Shown piece by piece: positions 10,269 to 22,556 of a DNA stretch of 64,000 nucleotides. The stretch is taken from assembly GCA_028386065.3 (NCBI GenBank), contig JAKUCV010004487.1, positions 1 through 64,000 on the forward strand, given 5' to 3'. The notes under the pieces were generated by a model. It was given only the letters and a program-made list of their open reading frames with translations, was not told the DNA's origin and searched no databases. The DNA is from Turnera subulata (lineage: Eukaryota; Streptophyta; Magnoliopsida; Malpighiales; Passifloraceae). Within the stretch, counting starts at the first letter, position 1. Each line of letters begins with the position of its first letter. A program made the position numbers and the translations under genes.

Positions 10269-12214
10269 TCTAGTCGGTTTAAGAAATAGTGTTCAATTGT
10301 CGCTTGAGTTTTGTATCTCTTTTCTTGTCATATGCATGTTTGCATTCATTTTTTTGTGTATTTAAACCTTTACCTTAAGGGAATGAGTCAATTCCTTGCC
10401 CATTCATACCGTCTTTCGTGGGGGTATGCCATGAGATTTGTCAGTTGCCCGCCGCGAGCAATGATTGGGATTAATAGGCCCGGAACCCCACTCGACTTCT
10501 TTGTGTAACATGTGGGATAGGCCAAACTATTCCATAGCCGCGGTTTCTTAGCCCCCAACCAACCTGCATACCCTAGCATACCATGCATACGAACTATGTT
10601 GTGCCGTAATTTTGATGATGGATTGTGGATGTTTTGCTCTTTGCTTGTGTATGTTTTCATTGCTTTGGAAATCCATGTTTGAATGCATTAAACATTACAC
10701 TACATCACATGTTTTCAAAGACAATTTTTTTAGCCAAAGTAGTTTTTTTTTAAAAAAAAATTTCTCCTATTTTAAAAAAAAAAATTAAAAAAATAAAACT
10801 AAAAATTCAAAACTAAAAAAAAAATTCTTTTCATGAGGCTACTCCATCATATAATTTTTGTCTCATTTTCTCAATATGTTTTCATAAAAACAAAACTAAA
10901 GCTCGCGCTTAGGACTCTTGTTGGCCATAAACCGAATTGATTGAAGATCCTACTTTAGGACACCATGACTGAAAACGATTCTCCTTCCAAAATTTTTCAA
11001 ACCAACCAATCGCTATGATCTAGGAGAATTTTGTTGATTGATGACCAATGATGGTTCTTAGAGTTTCAAAACCTTTTTGATGTTGCTTAACCCGACATTT
11101 GCTTTTGCACGCCCTATGCATGTTTTTAAAATTCTTGATGTCATCATCTATGTCCTAGAACAAATCATCAGGCCTTTTCAAAGTGATTTTTTCTCAGATA
11201 GTTGCTCAATGAAGGATATGATTTAGGCCCTCTTTGCTCAAGCCCACAAAGTCAACAAAAACCTACCCGGTAATATTATCCCTTGGTTAACCATTTTTGA
11301 GCCAATCTCATGATAGGCGACTTTTCTTTGCTTACCCACATCAATCCACCTTTAATCCTTTGAGGCCTTTCTACGGATATCAACTATGTTGCTTTCATAA
11401 ACCATACTTTTTTCAAAATCCGTTGGGAAGATAGGTGCACATGTACCTCGATTTCTACACATCCAAGATGATGTATGCAATGAATCGCTTCAAGTATGGT
11501 ATCAAATGTCAAAGTGCTCGTCAAATTTGATCACTGAAAGTCCCCAAAGTCGATTACAAGAAACCCAACCAAGGAAGAAAGAAACGAATGTGTGAACAAG
11601 CAATTACTTCGAAGCAACGAGAACTTCCTTTAGAAGATCAACTCAAGCTGGATGTTATCTCAAGAATTGCACTTTGAGAATACTCTTGTTTTCTTGGTGG
11701 AGCTCATGCACAATCGTTATTTTTGAATTTTGAATCCCTTACTATCCATCTCTTTGATAAACCTCTACACATGACCCCATTACAACCTTTGATAAAAGAC
11801 CTATTGATCTTTTTGAGAGTTTCTATACTCAATAGTGGAGTTTAGGCCTGGGATTTTCTTATGGGATTTCTTTTTCAAAAATTTTCATGACGTCAATTCA
11901 TACTTGCATATGGGATCTTCCTCTTCTCTGGTTTTATTCCAGAACATTTTTTTTGTAAATTCTAAGGGTCCTCATTGGGTGTTTTGATCTAAGTTTTCTC
12001 TAGCCGACAATTTGGTGGAGATTTTTTCAAAAACATTAATTTGAAGTATCTTTTTACTTCTACTTTCAACCACTCGTGGGGTCCTTATTGCATAAGAATT
12101 GTTTAGAGCCATTGAGAATCCTTCACGTGAAGCTTTTGTATTTTTTATGGAGTAGCTTGCCATTTTTTCTTAAACTCCTTTGGCTCATTTGTTTTCAAAT
12201 TATCATGACACTCA

Positions 12215-12470
12215 CACATCATGCTAGGGGTATTCTCATGCATTTTGTAAATCAAGAACATCAAGACATTCTCATGCATCATAAACACTAGGGGCATCCC
12301 TTTGCATTTTCATGCATCATCAAAAATTAAAATAGGAGCATTTCCTTTTGCATTCTCATGCCTCAATAGGAGCATCCTCATGCATCGTGTTGAAACTAGG
12401 GGCATCCCAATGCATTGGAATAATTCATACATCATTGTAGAGACATGCTCATGCATCCACTTAGGCTTAG
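12215..12470 (+). repeat. Degenerate GGGGCAT/CATGCAT repeats
   Basis: Several imperfect copies of (TAGGGGCATyC)(T)(CATGCAT) spaced about 40-60 bp, for example at 12230, 12290, 12330, 12370 and 12400. They occupy the same 3' part of the internal region where element B carries its GGGCATAGCTGCCC repeats. Confidence 0.65.
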
Positions 12471-12719
12471 AACATGGATTTCCTTCGCAAGATAAACTTG
12501 ATTGATAGAAACAATGGCCTCTAGGGCTCATCATCTCTAAAAATTAAATTCAACTTTGAATGCTTGTATAATAGACTAGGGGCATTCTCCCACGAGTTTT
12601 ATCGTTTAGTTCTTTAGCTCTAGAATTCTTATCCGTCACCCAATCACTAGGTTATATCCTCTAGGTCATTCCTTCCAAATCCAAGTATCGTATATGAACA
12701 CCCATTATAACGATTCTGG

Positions 12720-13035
12720 TTCTTAACCCTCTAGGTCCTCCCTTTTTAGTCTCTTAGACCATGTCCTCTTAGGATAGACTCTCTTGATCCCTCCTTTAGG
12801 TTGCTTAGACCATGTCCTCTTAGGATAGGCTCTTCTGGTCCTCTCTTATTAGTCTCTTAGACCATGTCCTCTTAGGATAGACTCTCTTGATCCCTCCTTT
12901 AGGTCCCTTAGACTATGTCCACTTAGAATTGGCTCTCTCGGTCCATCCTTTTGATTGCTTAGGCTATATCCTCTTAGGATAGATTGGTTTGATTTTCCCC
13001 TTTAGTCCCTTAGGCTACACACCCCTCTTGAAGTC
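12720..13035 (+). repeat. Minisatellite of about 52 bp in element A
   Basis: Successive copies of CTTAGACCATGTCCTCTTAG with GATAGACTCTCTTGATCCC recur about every 52 bp from 12750, decaying towards 13035. No frame is maintained. Confidence 0.8.
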
Positions 13036-13318
13036 GCTTAGGCTAGACACATTCCTTTTGGTCTCTAAGACAATGCCCTCTAGGTTACATCTTTACGTTC
13101 TTTCCAACCATTAGGATCTTTCCTCTAGACAATACCCTTTAGGTTACAACTCATCCATAACCATCATCCATCCCTTGTGGAAGAAACCTCAAGCAAGCAT
13201 GACAAGCATCATGGTATCGGATTAAAAGCTCACCCACGATTATTCTTCTTTCAATTTGAGTGTTCTTTTCGCGTTGTTTCGTGCCTAAATTTTTAGACCC
13301 TCACCAACGAGGAGCATC

Positions 13319-14869
13319 TGCGAACACTCAAATTTAGCCATTCATTTATTTCATTGGTTTATTATTGTATTTTAGAGCCCAAGGTTAATTATATTAATTT
13401 TTGGTCTTTAATTTTGCTTTAGTAACCCAAGAAATAAGTTCATGAACTATCGCTACATTTAGGCCCAGTCTTAGCACAAATTTTCTAATTCATTTACCTC
13501 TGATTTTCATTAGATTGGAGGCCCAATTTAGGTTGGACTCTTATTTTGCCTATTTTGTGAAGAAAAGAGGAATAATCTTGATCCTTGGAGTGCAGGTTAA
13601 GTAATTGTGTTTACATGGAAAGAATTTGGAGTTTTACTCAAGAAAAGGGAGTTTTTCTGGTTTAGGAACACTTACTTTCCGTGCAAGAATCGAATTGGAG
13701 CAAAAATAGGAAAAATCCGGTCAAAATAGAAAGAACCGTGAACACTCAGCCGCGAGACGGCAGACACCGCAAGATGTCCGCCAGCCCCGACGGTCAAGGA
13801 GAGAAGACAGTCCCTTGGCGGCGGTCATCCCGACAAGACCGTCACCTGACGGCTGTCATGTCTCCCAGAGGCGGCCACTTTTTCTATTTTCCCTCTTTTT
13901 CAATCCTTGCTCTCAACCATCAGATTTAGGGTTTTAATCCCGACCCTCGGATCAAAATCACGACCCTTGAGGCCCTGAACACTATAAGTAGAACCCTCTA
14001 AACACACTTTCGGGGTTGGCAATTCTCTCTATAAAGTGCCTTAGCTTGGGAAAACTCTTTTAATTATATTCTTCAATTCTTATTGCTTTTCTCACTCAGA
14101 TCTCACGTGGTACTGCTCTAGTTGTGATTTTTTGTTAGCCTTTGCAGAGAACAGGTCAATTTCATGGGCTTAGGAGCAATCAATCACAATCCCGGAGTCA
14201 AGAATGCAGAGAACTCGCATATAAGCTCCTACAGCGTGCAGTCTCAGTAATTAAATCATATCTCGAGATCTAGACCTTAGATTACTGTGATCTTGGACTT
14301 TGTGGAAAGGTAAGAGGAAGATCTACAACCTTTCTGTTGAGCATAGAGCCTGAATCAATCGTTTGGTTCACCTAGGATCTGCTCCTATTTGACTCAAGTT
14401 TATGTCCAGAAACTCAAGGTAGGTGTTCTAAACTATTTTTGATTCTAAATCGATTTGCTTGGTGCTGATTGGATGCCACAATGATACTGACATGTTCTCT
14501 TGAGTGTTTGCTTTGAAATCAAGAACTACCCGTGCTTTGAACCTGACCGGGGTACGTAGGATGTCTTTAGTGGTGGAGACGCAAGCCAAATTGTGTTTCA
14601 ACTCTTTCTTTCACTTTTGTTCTTTTAATTTTCTATTTTTGCATGTTGATTTTGATGATTTTTGCTTGCTGGAAATCTGGTTTACACACATGCACACATG
14701 CATGAGACACAATTATCGCTTAAATTGAATACTATTTTGCACAAACATTGATGGGGTGCCTCATAACTTCCCATCCATGACGAACCCCCGAGTCCGGCGT
14801 CTTTGGTTAGCAAATCTTGTTGCTTTGTGGGCATAAGGAGTTATCTTTGGTTTTTTCTGAGTTTTTCCA
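13319..14869 (+). repeat. 3' LTR of element A, 3' end missing
   Basis: Aligns with 6850-10248 (minus insertion) from TGCGAACACTC to GAGTTTTTCCAT, then switches at once to element B sequence. It lacks the last about 45 bp including TTCTCACA. The join to B therefore results from deletion or illegitimate recombination. Confidence 0.8.
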
Positions 14870-15869
14870 TAGGGTTGATTACATGGTAGGATCAAATCAA
14901 AGCTGAATTAGGGGGATTGGGGTTCGAAAAAGGAAAGAATGGGGGGACACGCCAGGTGCAGGTGGACATCCACACATGACCGCCGGCCCTGGCGGTCACC
15001 AGGGCCCAGAATCTCCTATTTTTTCGATTTTTGTTTCTAATTCGATTCTACGCGGTTTTGGATCAGATTTTTGGGCATAATCCTCACCATTAAGCAGGTC
15101 CACGCCCTTAGGCTTCCCAGAACACTATAAATAGGACCCCTCACACACATTTCAAGGGACACACATTATTTTTCACATACACACTCATAAGCTATATTGC
15201 TTGGAGAAACTCAGCCTCTCCAAGTTTAGGAATATATTCTTAGGCTGAAACTCTGGAGAATTTTCGTGGGGAGCATTAGCAATAGTCCCAGCAAGGAGGA
15301 ATGAAGAACGGCATCAACCATTGAGCTAAGAAGGAGCAAGAAGGTGGGTGAAGAACACAACCCAACGCAAGGAGTTAGAGGAGGGCTACAGGAGGTGACA
15401 CCAAACCCTTTTTGAATAATTTTTGCTGACTACATGAGGATCCTTTTGATGATGTAAGTGGCGACTTAATGCCATGATTAGAACTACGTGGCTTTGACCC
15501 CGATCACTTGGGTATGTAGGTAGTCTCGATTTTATAACGGGATGCAAGCCAAATCTTCTCCTCCTCCCCCTTTCTTTTATTTTCCACATTTGCACACCTG
15601 CAGAAGGCACACCTGTACTCTTCAATTGCACAAGGTCTCGACCCAACATGGGTGGGTGCCTAACACTTTCCCATCCATGACAAACCCCCGATCCCATGTC
15701 ATTGGTTTGCTATGATCATGTTGCCTAAATGAGTCATATAATGGTTTTTCCCAAATTTTTTCCTTAATAAAATTTGGGTGGCGACTCCGTTGACACGGGA
15801 TTGACCCGAGGAAGAAGGTGAAAAGAAATAGGTGAGAGGACCCAAGTGGTTTTGGGTCGGGTTCTCACA
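14870..15869 (+). repeat. 5' LTR of element B, 5' third missing
   Basis: Matches the LTR at 37811-38807 from GTTGATTACAT to TTCTCACA. By comparison with C1, about 530 bp are missing at the 5' end. TATAAATA at 15126-15133 is followed by an untranslated leader and GTGGCGACTCCGTT near the end. Confidence 0.8.
15126..15133 (+). promoter_or_regulatory. TATA box in the 5' LTR of B
   Basis: TATAAATA in GAACACTATAAATAGGACCC, conserved at 17792 and 39806 and as a variant at 9295. Confidence 0.6.
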
Positions 15870-15871
15870 GT

Positions 15872-15889
15872 TGGCGACTCTACTGGGGA
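15872..15889 (+). other. Primer-binding site of element B (tRNA-Arg-like)
   Basis: TGGCGACTCTACTGGGGA lies two bases after the LTR end CACA. It is complementary, with a mismatch, to the tRNA-Arg(ACG) 3' end as I remember it. This is the best-preserved primer site of the Tat-like group in the window. Confidence 0.7.
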
Positions 15890-16976
15890 AGTGGTGGGTT
15901 TAAGAAACTTTGTGCAATCATCGAGTCTTGTGTGCCTTTTTATGTGTCATCGTAAGTGCCTTGCATTCATGATGATTGATGTGAAGCCTCTACCGTAAGA
16001 GGGCGAGGGAATCCGAGTCCGCTACATGCTTTCCTCAAGCGATAGTGGCTTGAGTGAACCCATTTCTCGATGCTTAGTAATGATGGGGATTAATGGGCCT
16101 TGGACCTCACGCGATATCCATTATCACATGTCAGTAGGTCAACCTATTCCCTAGCGGCAATCTCTAGCCCCCAACCAGCTGCATACCATAAGCATCTCAT
16201 GCATATTGAATCAGTAAGTGGTATGTGCATTTTTGTGTGGTTACTATTGTGGATTCGTGTATGTATAAATAGAGTGTTGTTACTTCGATAAACCAGAAAA
16301 ATCAACAAAAAATATATAGGGAAGAGTATAGGGTGCTATATTGCTTAGTGTGGATTGATGAGTCCGGTAAACAAGCCCTAGAGATGTAAGTACACATGTC
16401 TAAGCCGATGATAATTTTTTTGGTGTTGCTTCCCAGTTGACATACATGTCTAGTCGGTCTACATTGTTTTAGGGAATCCCCATTTGCATATATTGAACAT
16501 TGCATCACATGTGTTTCAAATCAAACAAATCGAGCCAAGGTGTAATGTCTTTGTTGAAACTTGAGCTTTCTTGAAAAAAAAGAGATTGTTTTCAAAGAAA
16601 AGGAACACGTTTTGCGAGTATGTTCCATCCTGTTTTCCACCAATTGTTTTGGACAAAGCCTAAGTCTAAGACTCTTGACAGTCATGAACTGAATTGATCA
16701 AAAATCACACCTGTAGGACACCATGAGTGAAAAACTAATTTTTCAAATCCACCAATTGCCGTGATTAAGGGGAATTTTATTGATGGATAACCAATGATTG
16801 ATTCTTGGAGTTTTGGACTTTTTAACCCGGTGTCTTTTGAAAAATCTTGACGTCAACATCTACATCCTAGAGCAAATCTCCAGGCCTTTTCAAAGCGAAT
16901 TTCTCATATGGATGCTCAATAAAGGATACGATTTAGGCCTTCTTTGCTCAAACCCGCAGGCCAACAAAAGCCTACC

Positions 16977-18554
16977 TGTGAACACCCAAAATTTGACCCA
17001 TGAAAATTATATTGAGATTAGACTCCAGACATATTTGAATCATAAGAATGATGAGTTAGTCTTGGGTTGAAGCATGGATGGGGTTTAATTTTAGTAGAAT
17101 TTATACGTTATAGTAATTAAGACTTTTATATGCCAGGATAAGTGCGACGATTTAATCATACGACATGTTAAGGACTAAATTGCTAAAATATATTTTATTT
17201 CATTAAATTTGGGCTTGTTTATTTATTAAACCCAATTATATATATTCTTGGGTTGAAGATAAATGTAAGGGTCCAATTTAATAAGGTGTGGACTTTTCTT
17301 CAGAGTTGCACAGCCCATCAATACCTTGCTTGCAGACAAATTTAGCTCTGATTTTCGTGGAAAATCATAGTTAAATCATTCCCTAATAGCAGGAATGTTT
17401 TTGGTATGTTTTTTGCTTAAAGTGAGGAATCAATGTGTAATTAGTCAATTAGGAGATGATTGAGAGGAGTAGTAATCAAGAAAGCAAAGGATTCTGGGCA
17501 GTCTAGGGGTTAATTACGCGGTAGGATCAATCGGGGAGGAATTAGGGGAGAATCAGGACCGAAAAAGGAAAGAACAGGTGAGACGCGTAGGTGCGGGCGG
17601 TTTCTCGGAATGACCGCCGGGCCTGGGAGGTCTTCCACCCATGACCGCCCGGCCTGGCTGTCATGCACACCGAGAAACGCGTTTTCTCCTCGATTTTCGC
17701 CCGTAATCTAGTTCTACTTAGTTTTGGCCCAGATTTTTGGCCATTACCTTGATCATTAAGTTGGTCCACGTCCCTAGGCTACCCAGAACACTATAAATAA
17801 GACCCTCCTCCCACATTTCAAGGGACACACATTCTATTACACAAACACTCTCCATAAAGCTTTGAAGCTTGGAGAAACTCTATCTCTCCAAGCTTAAGAA
17901 GTAGTTCCATAGGCAAAACTCTGGCAAAATTTCGTGGATAGCATCATCTATTGAAGGCAGCAAAAGGGGAAAATTAAGAAGAACTCCAAGATTGAGTTGA
18001 GGTGTGGGAGGAAATTGTGTGGGAGGCACAACCCAAACCAAGGAGCTAGAGGAGGGTTACAAGAGGTAATCCTAATCCCTTTTTGTCTGACCAATTATTT
18101 TCGAGATGTTGATGATGATGTGATTGTTGTGATGCCATGTCAAGAACTACGTGGGCTTTGAACCCTATCGCCGGGGTATGTAGGTGGTTTCTACTGGTGG
18201 AAACTCAAGCCCAATCCTCTTCTTCTCCCCTTTCTTTTTAATATTCAGTTGTTATGTGTTTTGGTGCTCACACTTGCACACTTGCACAAGGCACACAAAA
18301 TCCTCTAATTGCACAAAGTTTCGCCCCAACATGGATGGGTGCCTAACAACTTCCCATCCGTCGTGAATCCCCAGGTTCAGCATCTTTGGATCGTTATCCA
18401 GTTGCCTAGATGGAGTCACATGATGGGTTTTTTCCCAAGTTTTTGTCCCTTAATAAAATTTGGATGGCGACTCCAAAGATGTTGGATGATGGTTATGAAG
18501 AAGGTGTAAAGGAAAGGTGCATAAGGCCAAGTGATATTGGGTCGGGTATTCACA
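16977..18554 (+). mobile_element. Solo LTR C1 with perfect target duplication
   Basis: A 1578-bp LTR from TGTGAACACCC to TATTCACA, flanked by CTACC at 16972-16976 and 18555-18559. It splits an internal segment of B whose two halves rejoin at CCTACC. TATAAATA is at 17792-17799. A GC-rich block with GACCGCC and CGGCCTGG motifs lies at about 17595-17690. No internal region remains, so it is a solo LTR. The frame at 16798-17070 crosses its left border and is not a gene. Confidence 0.92.
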
Positions 18555-19924
18555 CTACCCAGTAGCATTATCCATCGATAAACCCTCTTTGAACATATAA
18601 CTTGGTAGACGACTTTTCTTTGATTACCTGCATTAACTCACCATTAACCCTTTGAATCCTCTCTACTGCTATCGTATATTTTTATTTCATGAATCATACC
18701 CTTTTCAAAACCCATTGGCAAGATCTCACTCCAAGTTCTTATCAAAAAAATTTGATGACAAGTGCACATGAACCTCAACTTCTACACAACCGCTTCAAGA
18801 ATAGTATAAAAAGCCGAAGTGCACACATGGGGAATAGCCGAAGCCAACCACTGAAAGTCGCTGAAGTCAATCGAAGAAAAAAAAAAATCATCAAAGTCTG
18901 CCAGAATCGATTTCGGGAAATCCAAACAAGAAAGAAGCAAATGTGTGCAAAAGCAATTATTTTGAAGCAAGAAAAATTTTCATAAGGTCAAACCAAGTCG
19001 GATTTTGTCTCAAGAATTGCGCTTTAAGAATACATGTGTTTCTTGATGGGAGCTCACTCAAAATCTTCCCTAAAGCGTGGTTTTGAGCATTGAATCCCTC
19101 ATCACCCTATTCTTTGATAAACCTTTACACATGATCCCATTACAACCTCTGATGAAAGACCTATTGATCTTTTTGAGAGTATCTATACATAATAGTGGAG
19201 TTAAGACCTGAAATTTGCCTATGGGATTTCTTTATTAAAAACTTTCATGACGTCAATTTGTACTTGCATGTGAGATTTCTCCCTTCTTGGGTTTTCTTCT
19301 AAAATTTTTTTTATGAACTCTAAAGAGTCCTCATCGGGTGTCTGGATCTAAGTTCTCTTTAGTCGGCAATTTGGTGGAGATTTTCAAAACCTCTGATTTG
19401 AAGTATCTTTTTACTACTCATGGGCTCCTTATTGAAGAAGAAACATATTCATGGTCATTAGGAGTCTTAACGTGAAGCTTTTGCATTTTAATGGGATAAC
19501 TCACATTTTGAAATTGCTTAACTTTCACCTTGGCTCGAATGATTTTCAATGCTCATGCATCATAGTTGGGGTATTCATATCCAAACACACCATGTAAAAA
19601 TAGAGGGCACTTACATTCAAGAGGTGAAAACAAACATGTAGAAGCCATGAGCACCCTCACACATTGTAAAGACAAACACATTGTAGACATGCTCATGTAT
19701 CACATAGATGTAGAATAGGGATTCCTTCATATGGTGGGCTTGACTGAGGGTAAATGATCAACGGAAGTGACAACATCATACGTTCGTCATTTGATGTAGA
19801 ATTACATTTCCTGGGGTTAATGACTGGAGGGGCATGGCATGCCCGAATCTTTTGATAACTTTGTCTGTAGAATAACAGGCATGCCATGCCCACACTCGAA
19901 AAGTAGACATTACTATCACCTGTG

Positions 19925-20940
19925 TGTTGGCCCATAAAAAGCTAAGAAGGGGTGTTGAATTAGATTTTTCCTCTTTTTCAGATTTTCTGTGATTTGGCTC
20001 GACACAGAAGCCAAATGTGAAACTTGAATGAAATGCGCAAATGAATGCAGGAAACCAATGAACGCAAGCAATTTATAGTGGTTCCCCACTCAGGAGTACA
20101 TCCACTAAATAAAGGTCCCCCCTTTAGGATTTCTAAACTATCCACTAATTTGGCGTTTATAGGCCAACCAAATAACTTATGGTACACAAGTTTTTACGGG
20201 CTGAACTTGCTAAACCTAACCCAAAACTGAACCTAGCTTTGTCTACCCAACAAGATTATTCCCTAATCCTACTGATTACAACCTTTCTCAAGGCAAAGCT
20301 TCAAGAGTGACTCACTCAAGAAGTTACACAAATTAAGCACAAAGAATATCTCCCAAGGTAAGCTCTTTTATCAACTTAGAATCTCTTGAATGGCTAGGTT
20401 AAATTGTTGTGAGGCTTCAATCCTTTATTTATAGATTCTAAGGATGGGAGATGTGCTTCTCAATGGCTAAAAATCATCCAGGTGGCAGCCGAGTTGACTT
20501 CTAGCTTCATTAAATAAAATTGTCCAGTAGATGGACCAAATCTGGATATTTCATGGGTAGAAATCTTCTCTATTCAAAAAGTTTTTATAAATGGAAAGTG
20601 AGGACCACTAATTCTTCTAGAGGTGAGAGAGGATGTGATGACCACTTCTCTAATCTTTTGCTGACCCTTCGAGAGCAAGCATAACGGTTAGTGCAGTTGG
20701 TTTAACGTCAACCACTTTCTTGGACCACTTGCTGCAGCTTTTGGGACCACAGCTCCAACTGCCCGGAAAACGACCTTTTGGTAGATGCGGTGAAGCGAAA
20801 TGTTCCTGGATTTGGTTTATACGAGAAACCAAATTTTTCTTCCAATACTAAAAACACACAAGGCTTACCAAAATGTTTGTTAATCATCAAAATAATATAA
20901 TAAGCATTGAATAATCATCATAAATATACTAAACAAGATT
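19925..20940 (-). repeat. 3' LTR of the SIRE element, its 5' ~50 bp missing
   Basis: Aligns with 28962-29960 from TGTTGGCCCA to AAACAAGATT. The matching LTR continues another 51 bp to 30011, but here the sequence passes straight into the extra ORF at 20941. The polypurine tract and LTR start are gone, so a deletion fused ORF and LTR. TATA-like TTTATAGATTC is near 20430. Confidence 0.85.
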
Positions 20941-22556
20941 TGGTCAGAGCCGTGAGCTTCTTTTTGGCTGGAGTTGGAGTAATTTCCTCCTCCTTCTCAG
21001 ATTCCTCTTCACTCTCTGGCTCTTTCTCATTTTCCTCCTCTTTGTCTTCCTCTTCATCATCATTATCATTTCCCTTATCAGACTCATCGTCTGATCCTTT
21101 CTTGTCTGAGCCGCTTTCATTCTCTTGCTCCTCCTCAGACTTTTGTTCCTTGTCGCTTTCATTTAGTTCCTTATCACTGTTATTTGGCTTATCATCAGCC
21201 AAATCATCATCTGAATTCTCTTTGTCTTCATCACTCCTCTGTCTCTTTCTGGAGCTCTTGTCATCATCCGCAACAGGTGAATTTTCACTATTATCATCAT
21301 CAGAATCGACTTCAACAATTTTGTCACCAAGCTTCTTTCCTCCTCTTCCAAATACAGTTTGTGCAAGTGTGCTTGGCCTGACAAGTCGAGCTCTTGATGT
21401 TTGAGTGGTTGGAGTCTAAGATAAGTGCTTTTGCAGCTTTGGTCTTAGTGCATCTGATTTGGTTTTTGAGCTCTCGGCTTCTTTCTCGGCATCAATTTCT
21501 GGAACAGCTTTCTCAGCATCAGATTTGGTCTCTGGTTGGGCCAAATCTCCTTCTGGCAACACATTCTCATCTTTCTCTTCAGGAAGCAAGCTTTGATTTT
21601 CAACAATCACCTCTTCTATGTCGTCAGCCACTTCTTTTCCAATCTCTACAGTATGAACTAAATCCTTTTTGGCTTCAACATCAACTGGAATTGGAATCCC
21701 GAGAGGGATTCATCAGCTTTCTCTGTGCTCTTCTCAATAGCTTCTCCATTCTTTGGATCTTCAGATCTTGTTTCATCATCAGCCAAACTCCTTTTCATAG
21801 GGCTTGTAGATTTGGCTCGTGTAGCAGCCAAATTTCCTCTGTTCGTAACAACAGAGTCTTCCTTTAGATTATCTAAAACTCCCCCTAGTTGCTTCATCTT
21901 CTCAATATAGAAATCCTCAGCATCTATTCCCGGAGGTGGCACCAATGATCTCACAAATTCAGAAAGCGCATCATTCTTGGTTTTTGAAGAACCAGAATCT
22001 TCACTAACAGATCTAGGTTTTGCCAAAGACTTAATCTTTGCACCAGATTCAGCCCCTTTCTCAAGACTTATAACAATACTATCAACAACAGTATTTCCAG
22101 CATCCGATTTTGTTTCTAGGGTCCTAACATAGTTTTCTCTGCAACATACACCTCCCCAGAACTTGAAACACGAACACTAAAAGGAGCAGATGTCATAACC
22201 CCAGTTTCAAGAATATTACCCCGTGGTATTTCTTCAAGAATGAAGTCATGGATTTTGGATTCAGATCCTTCCTTTGGAGGAACCATGGCTTCTTTGTGTT
22301 GTGCAGATTCAGATTGTGGACCAAGCTTGAGCTTTTCGATTTGAGAAACAGCCTCTTTTTCTGGTAAATTGAGTTCAGGGTTTGCTCTTGCTTCTTGCTC
22401 TTTCCCCTTTTTCTTTTCTAGTATCGAGGACGTCTTGAAGACAGATTTTGCAGCAGCCATCTTAGTTCTTCCTTTAGGAGGTGCCGACGGTTTTGGTGGT
22501 TTTTGTTTTGTGGGAGTTTGTCTCAAGGCTTTTCCTTTGCCCGTGTTTGTCTTCAT
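20918..22556 (-). pseudogene. Extra ORF downstream of pol in the SIRE element (env position)
   Basis: Minus-strand coding-like sequence starting with ATG at 22556 (MKTNTGKGKALRQ) and running through at least three frame changes (blocks ending about 22116, 21658, 21416 and 20918). The product is hydrophilic: a Lys/Pro/Gln-rich N-terminus, repeated 'SKTKNDAL'-like and 'KSDA' motifs, and an acidic Asp/Glu/Ser/Lys tail (KEEENEKEPESEEE). I see no signal peptide or membrane segment, so it does not look like an envelope glycoprotein, although SIRE elements often carry an ORF at this place. The tail runs into LTR sequence because of the 20940 deletion. Function unknown; a captured host fragment is possible. 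Confidence 0.6.

Larger units (their letters stand above)
10269..13318 (+). other. Non-coding internal region of element A
   Basis: No frame with gag, protease, RT, RNase H or integrase motifs. Long parts align by eye with the internal region of B, for example CAGGCCTTTTCAAAG and GATTTAGGCC followed by CTTTGCTCAA near 11170-11250 and 16880-16955. The 3' third is repetitive. Conserved non-coding DNA of this size is what LARD-type elements carry. Confidence 0.65.
6850..14869 (+). mobile_element. Element A: non-coding Tat/Ogre-like LTR retrotransposon
   Basis: The 5' LTR (6850-10248) starts TGTGAACACTC and ends TTCTCACA. A primer-binding site follows two bases later. The internal region (10249-13318, about 3.1 kb) has no frame over about 100 codons and no gag or pol motif. 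A second LTR starts at 13319 as TGCGAACACTC, one base from the 5' LTR start, and stops abruptly at 14869, about 45 bp before its expected end. Size and structure fit a LARD-like non-autonomous element mobilised by an autonomous relative. TTAAT (6845-6849) would be the left target site; the right copy is lost. The internal part is recognisably related to that of element B. Confidence 0.8.

Noticed and set aside
16798..17070. 90-residue open frame
   Set aside because: It crosses the left border of solo LTR C1, so the two halves have different origins. No homologous frame is kept in element A.
20907..21404. Plus-strand Ser-rich open frame
   Set aside because: It is the antisense of the acidic Glu/Ser/Asp tail of the SIRE extra ORF. 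Codon-level low complexity creates it.
20918..22556. Envelope glycoprotein assignment for the SIRE extra ORF
   Set aside because: The position fits, but no signal peptide, membrane segment or cleavage motif is visible; only the positional label was kept.
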